In this document: positions 1-5,838 of the stretch, piece by piece
Layout: each line of letters opens with the position of its first letter
Position numbering within the stretch: the stretch's first letter is position 1
DNA from: Solobacterium sp. UBA1789
GTDB taxonomy: Bacteria; Bacillota_I; Bacilli_A; Erysipelotrichales; Erysipelotrichaceae
DNA: 9,698 bases
Direction of reading: 5' to 3'
NCBI GenBank assembly: GCA_002314515.1
Contig: DCGB01000064.1
Span: forward strand, 50,391 to 60,088
Translations under genes and position numbers: made by a program
Notes under the pieces: generated by a model
Seen by the model: only the letters and a program-made list of their open reading frames with translations
Told to the model about the DNA's origin: nothing
Databases searched by the model: none

Positions 1-285
1 GAAGTATTTGGTCCTTATGGCGATATATATCGAACTGGCGGCGATGAATTCTGTGCCATACTGTATGGTCAGTTTGATGAAAAGGAACTGCGTCGGAAAC
101 TTATTGAGAAAACAGAAGCCTGGAAGGGAAATTTATGTGATGACTTCAGTATTGCCTGTGGCATGGCAAAGTTTGATAATAATGAAAGAAATGTAGACGA
201 TGTAGTTCATAAGGCTGATATGCAGATGTATGCCGAAAAACGTGCATACTATCAGTCCCATGATCGACGAACAACAACGCAATAG
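1..285 (+). CDS. Diguanylate cyclase GGDEF domain, C-terminal part (5' end outside window)
   Basis: Reading frame 1 is open from the first base to TAG at 283-285 and gives 94 residues. It contains an intact GGDEF signature at residues 13-17, preceded by the usual Tyr-Arg-x. The typical end of the domain follows: a SIACGMAKFD strand, then VHKADMQMYAEKR, the last helix that positions the active site. The family condenses two GTP into cyclic di-GMP. The catalytic loop is complete, so the domain is probably active. The product-inhibition I-site (RxxD, with Asp five residues before GG) is absent, because the equivalent residues 4-7 read GPYG. Sensor or membrane domains, if any, lie upstream of the window. 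The protein ends about 17 residues after the domain in a polar tail. No convincing terminator follows. The domain call is very secure; the function of the whole protein cannot be seen. Confidence 0.93.
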   Translation, partial: EVFGPYGDIYRTGGDEFCAILYGQFDEKELRRKLIEKTEAWKGNLCDDFSIACGMAKFDNNERNVDDVVHKADMQMYAEKRAYYQSHDRRTTTQ

Positions 286-344
286 AATTGTTTGTAAACG
301 CGATGAATGCGATTAATAAAATAGCCTTGTTAGATTTCAGTTAG
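282..344 (+). pseudogene. Possible relic of an ABC-ATPase C-terminal tail
   Basis: Just past the cyclase stop, in another frame, the sequence reads IELFVNAMNAINKIALLDFS followed by TAG. The downstream ABC ATPase contains IELF (residues 242-245) and NAINKI (residues 254-259) in the same order. At DNA level the two places share an exact 18-base word (306-323 and 1205-1222) and an exact gaattgttt (285-293 and 1172-1180). The spacing between the words differs by 12 bases, a multiple of three. The simplest reading is a decayed piece of a paralogous gene. The region is A+T-rich and short, so chance convergence remains possible. Confidence 0.28.
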
Positions 345-371
345 ATCTGGTTTTTTAACAAACAAAAAATG

Positions 372-400
372 TAGTTATTATATCAGTAGTTAATTATAAT
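372..400 (+). promoter_or_regulatory. Candidate sigma-A promoter for the ABC transporter pair
   Basis: A perfect TATAAT lies at 395-400. The hexamer 17 bases upstream (tagtta, 372-377) is only a weak match to TTGACA. This would start transcription near 407 and give a leader of about 40 bases before the ATG at 446. The ribosome site there is aggaaag. I see no operator or riboswitch fold in this gap. Confidence 0.4.
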
Positions 401-445
401 AAAATAGTCTATGGTTATTGTGTAATTGCAGGAAAGAAATAAAAC

Positions 446-1543
446 ATGATTGAAATACAACATTTAAAAAAACAATATGAAATGGCTACACCGCTTATTG
501 ATGTTAATACAACTATTAATGAGGGAGATGTTATTTCTGTTATTGGTCCATCGGGTACAGGTAAGTCAACATTGCTTCGTTGTATCAATATGCTGGAAGT
601 GCCTACTTCTGGTCATATTTTAATAGATGGTGAAGATATAACCGATCCAAAGTGCAATATCAGGCGTGTTCGTACGAAATTGGGAATGGTTTTTCAGTCT
701 TTTAATTTATATGAACATTTAACAGTTGTCGAAAACTGTATGCTGGCTCAAACTGTTCTATTAAAAAGAAGTAAACAGGAAGCCTATGATAAGGCTATTG
801 AACTGCTGGCTTCTGTTGGTATGGCAGATAGGGCTTTACAATATCCCAGTCAGTTATCTGGTGGTCAGAAACAAAGGGTTGCGATTGCCAGAACCTTATC
901 TACAGATCCTGAGATAATTCTTTTTGATGAGCCGACTTCAGCATTAGATCCATTAAGTGTTTCTGAAGTTGAAGCAGTTATTGCCAGGTTAAAACAGGAA
1001 GGAAGAACAATGATGATTGTCACGCACAGCCTGGATTTTGCTGAGCGTATTTCTAATAGAGTCTTCTATATGGACCAGGGCATAATCTATGAAGAAGGAA
1101 GCCCAAAACAAATCTTTAAAAATCCTGAAAAAGATCGTACCCGCGATTTTATTATGACCAGTTCATCAATCGAATTGTTTATCAAAGAAGAAAACGAAAT
1201 AAGTAATGCGATTAATAAAATATATAACTTCTGCAAAACAAAAAATGTTGATGATAGACGCATCATGCATGCCTGCGGTGCCTATGAAGAATACTACGCA
1301 ATTTTATCAAAGTATTCTTTTAAAGATAATAAAAACCTATACACTAAAGTAGAATATGAAAATAATACTGATAAATTAATGATGAGATTTACACCTGATT
1401 CTTACAAAGACTGGAATCTGGTTGTAGATGTTATTACAAATTCTTTAGAGTACAAGCTGTTTACCAGTTACATTAAATCTTTTTATGAAGAAACTGATAG
1501 CGATAAGTTTGGTCGATATACTCAACATTACGAGATTAAATAA
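446..1543 (+). CDS. Amino-acid-type ABC transporter ATPase with a C-terminal HATPase-like extension
   Basis: This cytoplasmic ATPase should power the permease encoded next. All motifs of the polar amino acid (GlnQ/HisP) class are present: Walker A GPSGTGKST (34-42), Q-loop Gln84, signature LSGGQKQR (137-144), Walker B IILFDEP with Glu162, D-loop SALD, and switch His194. The usual domain ends near residue 240, so the protein (365 residues) is about 120 longer than normal. The extra part has the helix and strand order of a HATPase_c/RsbW-like domain: a DDRRIMHACGAYEEYY helix, a strand pair ending in DSYKDWN, and a last helix and strand ending in GRYTQHYEIK. It lacks recognisable N-box and DxGxG nucleotide motifs. 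I infer a regulatory or protein-contact role. The ATG follows aggaaag; the stop lies at the edge of the ribosome site of the next gene, so the two are an operon. Confidence 0.92.
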   Translation: MIEIQHLKKQYEMATPLIDVNTTINEGDVISVIGPSGTGKSTLLRCINMLEVPTSGHILIDGEDITDPKCNIRRVRTKLGMVFQSFNLYEHLTVVENCMLAQTVLLKRSKQEAYDKAIELLASVGMADRALQYPSQLSGGQKQRVAIARTLSTDPEIILFDEPTSALDPLSVSEVEAVIARLKQEGRTMMIVTHSLDFAERISNRVFYMDQGIIYEEGSPKQIFKNPEKDRTRDFIMTSSSIELFIKEENEISNAINKIYNFCKTKNVDDRRIMHACGAYEEYYAILSKYSFKDNKNLYTKVEYENNTDKLMMRFTPDSYKDWNLVVDVITNSLEYKLFTSYIKSFYEETDSDKFGRYTQHYEIK

Positions 1544-1559
1544 GGAGGCAAAGTAAAAT

Positions 1560-3089
1560 ATGAAGAGAATTTTACCAGTTGTTATTGCGCTTTGCCTGAT
1601 TGGCCTTGTATTTTCATGTCTTCCACAGAGCAGTGTCAGTAATGATGTTGTTATTTCTTCGCTTGATGATTTAAATGACAAGTCAGTAGGTATTCAGGGT
1701 GGTACAGGATATGAACAGTATCTGTCTATAAAATGTCCTGGGGCAACGCCAGTATTTTTTAATGAGATATCATCTATTTATCCTGCTATTCAGCAGGGTA
1801 AGATTGATGCCATGATTACGGAAAACCTGGCTTTTGTCGTTGAAAAAATTGAAATACCTTCATTGGTTGCCTTGGAAGAACCAATCGCAACAATTGAATA
1901 TAGTATAGGCGTCAGTAAAAAGGCTAATGGCAATGTTATTTATGCTCAGCTTAATGAATTTATACAAAGTTTGAAAGCTGATGGTACTATGGCTTCAATG
2001 AAATCCTATTGGATTGATAATTATGACAGGGATAATGCGACTGTTGATAAAACAGGTATAAGTGGTGAAAAGGGTGTATTGATTTTTGCGGCTGAGCCAG
2101 CATTTGAGCCAATGTGTTTTGCCGGCAATGGTGGTGAACTTCTGGGTTTTAATGTTGATTTTATATATCGTTTCTGTCGAGAATATGGCTATACACCTAA
2201 AATAGAAACATTGGATTATGATGCCATGGTGGCTTCTTTGGCAAGTGGCAAAAGTACAGTGGCCATTGGTATCATGCCTGATGAAGAAAGAGCTGAGGAA
2301 GTTAATTTTACTGAGAAAATGATTGATTTTGAAATCATTGCTGTTTATGATACGGGAAGCGGAGATAATGATGGTTTCTTCATTGGTTTAGTTAGGAGTT
2401 TCAATAAAACCTTTGTTAAAGAAAGCCGCTGGAAGATGTTCCTGGAGGGCGTTGACAATACGTTCTTTATTTCAATATTATCGGTAGTAATTGGTAGTGC
2501 CTTGGGCTTATTACTATACTTATGGGTCAGCCATGGTGGTGTTTTTGAGAGGAAAGTAATGTCTGTTTTGTGCTGGTTAAGCAGCAGTACGCCAACGGTT
2601 GTTTTACTGATGATTTTGTACTATATAATTTTTGGTAACTATTTAGTTAATAATATTGCGGTTGCAATTACAGGTTTTAGTATAGTCTTTGGCTGTGGTT
2701 TTTATGAAAGAATTGTATCTGGTGTAAAAGCTGTTGGCAATGGTCAGGTCGAAGCTGCTTATGCCCAGGGCTTCAGTAAAGATCAGACTTTCTTTAGGAT
2801 AGTACTTCCACAGGCTGCTGAACATTTTGCACCAGCATATCAGGGTGATGTAATTGCTTTGATTCAGAATACTTCTGTTGTTGGTTATATTGCCATAAAG
2901 GATCTGACAAAGATGTCTGATCTGGTTCGTGGCAGAACTTATGAAGCTTTCTTCCCGTTGCTTGCGACAGCCGTTATTTACTTCCTGTTAATTATTTTGA
3001 TTACAACGATATTTGATAGGTTTACACGTATCTTTAACAGAAAAACAAAGAATATTCTTAAGGGAATCAAGACAGATAAGGACAAATAG
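1560..3089 (+). CDS. Amino acid ABC transporter: swapped-lobe substrate-binding domain fused to permease
   Basis: One 509-residue chain combines substrate capture with the membrane channel. Residues 1-20 are a signal or anchor segment ending VFSC, a near-lipobox with Cys20. Residues 33-153 match the second lobe of a family 3 binding protein (SSLDDLNDKSVGIQGGT, GKIDAMITEN, LKADGTMASMKSYW). Residues 172-263 match the first lobe (FAAEPAFEPM, GFNVDF, PDEERAEEVNFTEK); Arg244 sits where the ligand carboxylate is normally held. So the lobes occur in the order 2-1. From about 273 comes a His/Glu/Gln/Arg-type permease with an FVKESRWKMFLEGV lead-in, about five membrane segments, and the EAA loop for the ATPase at 398-419 (EAAYAQG to IVLPQA). 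The ribosome site aaggagg (1542-1548) begins inside the stop of the upstream ATPase gene. Amino acid import is likely; the substrate cannot be assigned. Confidence 0.9.
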   Translation: MKRILPVVIALCLIGLVFSCLPQSSVSNDVVISSLDDLNDKSVGIQGGTGYEQYLSIKCPGATPVFFNEISSIYPAIQQGKIDAMITENLAFVVEKIEIPSLVALEEPIATIEYSIGVSKKANGNVIYAQLNEFIQSLKADGTMASMKSYWIDNYDRDNATVDKTGISGEKGVLIFAAEPAFEPMCFAGNGGELLGFNVDFIYRFCREYGYTPKIETLDYDAMVASLASGKSTVAIGIMPDEERAEEVNFTEKMIDFEIIAVYDTGSGDNDGFFIGLVRSFNKTFVKESRWKMFLEGVDNTFFISILSVVIGSALGLLLYLWVSHGGVFERKVMSVLCWLSSSTPTVVLLMILYYIIFGNYLVNNIAVAITGFSIVFGCGFYERIVSGVKAVGNGQVEAAYAQGFSKDQTFFRIVLPQAAEHFAPAYQGDVIALIQNTSVVGYIAIKDLTKMSDLVRGRTYEAFFPLLATAVIYFLLIILITTIFDRFTRIFNRKTKNILKGIKTDKDK

Positions 3090-3090
3090 A

Positions 3091-3126
3091 AAAATAGGTT
3101 TCACTATAAAGTGAAGCCTATTTTTT
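3091..3126. terminator. Bidirectional Rho-independent terminator between ABC permease and rpiB
   Basis: A 14-pair stem (3091-3104 with 3111-3124, one G-T wobble) closes a 6-base loop. On the plus strand it runs into a T run at 3121-3126; on the minus strand the A run at 3091-3094 gives the U tail. It serves the two converging genes. The rpiB stop codon (3118-3120) lies inside the stem. Confidence 0.9.
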
Positions 3127-3567
3127 GTTGTTTTCAATATCGTGAATCATCTTGATTCTTCTGATATGCCTTTCGCCTTGTGAAAATGGCGTATTTAAGA
3201 AGGTGTTGACGATTTCAAAGGCAGTTTCTGGTCCAATAATTCGAGCACCAAAGCAGATGACATTGGCATCATTATGTTCTCTTGATAAGCGGGCAGTCAG
3301 GGCATCTGAACAGCAGCAGGCTCTAATGCCTTCAACTTTATTGCAGGCTAAAGAAATACCAACACCAGTTCCGCAAATGGCAATGCCAAAGTCTGCGGTT
3401 TTTTTGCTGACAGCTTCGCCAACTGCTTTGCCAGCCAGAGGATAATCATAAGAAGCACTGTCATCGGTTCCAAAATTCATAACCTGATGGCCCTGTTTTA
3501 CCAGCATATCAACAATAAGGTTTTTTAATTCAACGGCTGCATGGTCATTTCCTATCGCAATAATCAT
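3118..3567 (-). CDS. rpiB: Ribose-5-phosphate isomerase B (RpiB/LacAB family)
   Basis: This cytoplasmic enzyme interconverts ribose 5-phosphate and ribulose 5-phosphate in the pentose phosphate pathway. The 149-residue product has the normal family length. It shows the phosphosugar motif GNDHA (6-10; GSDHA in most members), the DYP element (41-43), the catalytic loop ICGTGVGIS with Cys65 as general base and Thr67, and the HNDANV segment with His98 for ring opening. I chose the ATG at 3567 over one at 3603 because it begins MIIAIGNDHA like the family and has aaggag at a good distance; the longer form would add an unrelated 12-residue leader. GIRACCCSD (80-88) carries three Cys in a row, which is unusual. 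LacA/LacB or allose 6-phosphate isomerase use the same fold, but no sugar operon genes flank it, so RpiB is most likely. It is divergent from scpA, with 63 bp between the start codons. Confidence 0.93.
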   Translation of the reverse strand: MIIAIGNDHAAVELKNLIVDMLVKQGHQVMNFGTDDSASYDYPLAGKAVGEAVSKKTADFGIAICGTGVGISLACNKVEGIRACCCSDALTARLSREHNDANVICFGARIIGPETAFEIVNTFLNTPFSQGERHIRRIKMIHDIENNKK

Positions 3568-3616
3568 TTCTGTCTCCTTTTTTACACATAAAAATGATAA
3601 CACCTTTATGTTAGTT

Positions 3617-3622
3617 TATAAT
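3617..3622 (+). promoter_or_regulatory. Candidate -10 element directly upstream of scpA (leaderless transcript?)
   Basis: A perfect TATAAT ends 8 bases before the scpA ATG (3631). With the usual 6-8 base gap, transcription would start at about 3629-3631, at the start codon. The -35 is poor (tgataa at 3595-3600 with a 16-base spacer). The only purine run before the ATG, aagg at 3626-3629, is one base away and too close to act as a ribosome site. Confidence 0.45.
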
Positions 3623-3630
3623 AATAAGGT

Positions 3631-4356
3631 ATGAGTTTTGCGGTTGAAACGTTAAAATTTGAGGGTCCATTGGATCTGATGTTACATCTGATCAGAGAAC
3701 AGAAACTTGATATTTTTGATTTGGATATGGAAGTGCTGACTGACCAGTATATTGCTTATATCAACGCACTGGAAGAATTGCGATTGGAAGTTGAGAGTGA
3801 ATATCTGGTGGAACTGGCAACTCTGATAGAATACAAGTCTAAGCGTTTATTGCCTAAGCCAGTTGAGAATCTTGAAGATGACTATGAAGATCCTAAGGAA
3901 AAACTGGTTAGAAGATTACTGGAGTATCAGAAATATAAGGATGTCAGTGCAACTTTGAATGAAGCTTATTTACAGCGTCAGGATCAGCTGGCAAAGACTT
4001 TATCTATTCCTGATAATGATAATGAAGAGGATTTTATGGTTGAAGGTGATCCTTATGCACTATTGAAAGCCATGAATAAGGTTTTACGTAGAGCGCAGAT
4101 GAATAGACCTTTATTGACTAAATATACAACCAGAGAACTTTCGACTGAAGATAGAATTCTGGAGCTTAAGGCTAGTCTGATTAATCTTCCTGAGGTTTTT
4201 GGTTTTGAAGAATTGCTTAGTGACTGCAGGGATCTCAGCGAATATATTGTTACTTTTCTGGCAATATTGGATCTTGCCAAAGATCATTTCCTGAGTTTCA
4301 GTATTGATGATAATGAAAATGTTTATTTTGGAAGGGGTAGTGCTTATGGCCAATAG
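3631..4356 (+). CDS. scpA: Segregation and condensation protein A (ScpA kleisin)
   Basis: ScpA is the kleisin subunit that bridges the two heads of the Smc dimer and binds ScpB, forming the bacterial condensin that compacts and separates newly replicated chromosomes. The 241-residue product begins MSFAVETLKFEGPLDLML, the family hallmark (FEGPLDLLLHLI), followed by the acidic helical region KLDIFDLDMEVLTDQYIAYI. A charged linker with EDPKEKLVRRLLEYQKYKD follows, and a C-terminal winged-helix part from about residue 165. Length is normal. The hallmark begins so near the N-terminus that the ATG at 3631 must be right, yet it has no usable ribosome site and a TATAAT just upstream, which suggests leaderless translation. 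The gene overlaps scpB by 11 bases. No smc gene lies in the window. Confidence 0.95.
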   Translation: MSFAVETLKFEGPLDLMLHLIREQKLDIFDLDMEVLTDQYIAYINALEELRLEVESEYLVELATLIEYKSKRLLPKPVENLEDDYEDPKEKLVRRLLEYQKYKDVSATLNEAYLQRQDQLAKTLSIPDNDNEEDFMVEGDPYALLKAMNKVLRRAQMNRPLLTKYTTRELSTEDRILELKASLINLPEVFGFEELLSDCRDLSEYIVTFLAILDLAKDHFLSFSIDDNENVYFGRGSAYGQ

Positions 4357-4978
4357 TTATGTTACGGCATATGAGATGAATAAAAAAGAGATCGAAAGAT
4401 GGCATAAGATTCCCAGCGCCTGTCAGAGAGTAGCAATTAAGGATGATCCCCAGGTGGTTGCTGAGGGTCTTTTGTATATCGTTGGTGAAGATGGATTAAG
4501 AATTGATCAGCTGGCTATGGCTTTGGATACTTCTTATGAAAATGCTGAAGTTATCATGGAAAATATCAAAGATAAATATAATCAGGATAACTATGGTATT
4601 GAATTAGTGGCCTATGGTGAATCCTATAAGTTTGTGACTAAAAAAGTAGTCTTGTCTTATGCTCAGCGTTTATTTAATTTAACCAAGCCTCAGGCTTTAT
4701 CGCAAAGCGCTTTGGAAACTTTGGCTATTATTGCCTATAAACAGCCAATTACCCGTGTTGAGATTGAAGAGTTGAGGGGCGTTGGTGCTGAAGTGATGTT
4801 GAGAAAGCTTCAGACCAGAGGTCTTATTAAAGAAGCTGGTCGTTCAGAGGCTCCAGGTCGTCCAATTCTTTATGAAGTTACCAAAGAATTCCTGGATAGT
4901 TTTAAATTATATACTTTAGATGAATTGCCTGATTTGCCGGCTTATGACAATAGCGAAAGTGAGAATCTTTTTGAATGA
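4346..4978 (+). CDS. scpB: Segregation and condensation protein B (ScpB)
   Basis: ScpB dimers bind the central linker of ScpA in the Smc-ScpAB complex. The product is 210 residues with two winged-helix domains: the first begins VVAEGLLYIVGEDGLRIDQLAMAL, the second includes LSQSALETLAIIAYKQPITRVEIEELRGV, the most conserved ScpB stretch, then LQTRGLIKEAGRSEAPGRPILYEVT. I chose the ATG at 4346 (MANSYVTAYE) because ggaagggg at 4329-4336 lies 9 bases upstream; the frame is open to an earlier ATG at 4304 without such a site. This start leaves about 35 residues before the first winged helix, longer than in most ScpB, and an internal Met (ATG at 4376) would give a shorter form. It overlaps the end of scpA by 11 bases, and its TGA overlaps the next ATG (ATGA). 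Confidence 0.94.
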   Translation: MANSYVTAYEMNKKEIERWHKIPSACQRVAIKDDPQVVAEGLLYIVGEDGLRIDQLAMALDTSYENAEVIMENIKDKYNQDNYGIELVAYGESYKFVTKKVVLSYAQRLFNLTKPQALSQSALETLAIIAYKQPITRVEIEELRGVGAEVMLRKLQTRGLIKEAGRSEAPGRPILYEVTKEFLDSFKLYTLDELPDLPAYDNSESENLFE

Positions 4979-5838
4979 ATCTGAAGGATGTCTATGATAA
5001 TCGTCAGAAAAGGCAAAGGCGTAATATTATAGCTGGTATTCTACTGCTTCTTTTGCTTCCTTGTATCTGGGCTGTTCTTTATTTTTTTGATGGTGATGAA
5101 TATCAGACCTTTGTTTTTGATGAGAATATTCATAATATTGTCATTAATGTCAATCATGATGTGAGTATCTATAGCAGTGAAGAAGATAATGATGTCTTTT
5201 ATTGTGAGAATCGTTATGTAAAATATGGTATTTATGTCCAAGGCGGAACTTTATATATCAATGAGGCTGATAGTCCTTTATGTCTGAGTAAGCTGGATGA
5301 TGTTGCCTTATATGTTGATTTGAAGAATTCGATTGATAGTATTACAATCAATGGCAGACGTTTTAATGTTTCAGATATTCATGTTGGCGATATGACTGTT
5401 AATGCCGAAAGTGATGTTTATATCTGGCATTGCCAGATTGGTGATTTGTTTATTGAAACAAACGAGGCTTATATTGATGTAGGTGAATCTAATATTACTG
5501 AATTAAATGCGGTCAGCAATGAGGGTTACTTTGGTACCTATGATTCCAGATATCAGACTATCAATGTCCAGATTAATAAGGGAGATATTAATATCAGCGA
5601 TCTTGATAGTGAATATTGTAATTTAAGTACCAATGAAGGTGATATTGTTGTTTCAACTAAAGAAAGCAGTGAACATTATGATGCTTATATTACGGCAATG
5701 TCATATTATCTGGAAAATGATGTGCCAGGCGGTGGTATAGTTGATAATGTAAATACTTTGAATATTACGGCAATGAGTGGTTATGTTTTCCTGACTTATG
5801 CCGTTAGCGAAAATGAGGGAGGAACTATAAATGAGTGA
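4975..5838 (+). CDS. Membrane-anchored adhesin-like (DUF4097-type) beta-repeat protein
   Basis: The function is unknown. The 287-residue product has a short basic cytoplasmic end (RQKRQRRN, 10-17), one membrane helix (about 18-38, IIAGILLLLLLPCIWAVLYFF), and an outside part rich in short beta strands with regularly spaced Asp, Asn and Gly: VDLKNSIDSITINGRR, DMTVNAESDVYIW, GDLFIETNEAYIDVG, KGDINISDLDSEY, EGDIVVSTKES. This resembles the putative adhesin (DUF4097) beta-solenoid family. There is no LPXTG sorting motif, so it should remain tethered by its N-terminal helix. A short motif ITAMSxY occurs twice near the C-terminus. Start and stop overlap both neighbours (4 bases with scpB, 8 with the Mrp gene), so it is translated within the scp run, though no link to chromosome segregation is known to me. 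Family assignment is by strand pattern only. Confidence 0.72.
   Translation: MNLKDVYDNRQKRQRRNIIAGILLLLLLPCIWAVLYFFDGDEYQTFVFDENIHNIVINVNHDVSIYSSEEDNDVFYCENRYVKYGIYVQGGTLYINEADSPLCLSKLDDVALYVDLKNSIDSITINGRRFNVSDIHVGDMTVNAESDVYIWHCQIGDLFIETNEAYIDVGESNITELNAVSNEGYFGTYDSRYQTINVQINKGDINISDLDSEYCNLSTNEGDIVVSTKESSEHYDAYITAMSYYLENDVPGGGIVDNVNTLNITAMSGYVFLTYAVSENEGGTINE

Noticed and set aside
8..196. 62-codon frame at the left edge
   Set aside because: It overlaps the open GGDEF frame, which carries unmistakable catalytic motifs.
324..362. Possible terminator after the cyclase (ttgtta/taacaa arms, T run at 351-356)
   Set aside because: The arms are short and the T run lies inside, not after, the hairpin; the inner agat/atct stem is only four pairs.
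3152..3445. Plus-strand 97-codon frame opposite rpiB
   Set aside because: Antisense shadow of a clearly conserved gene; no ribosome site and no family resemblance.
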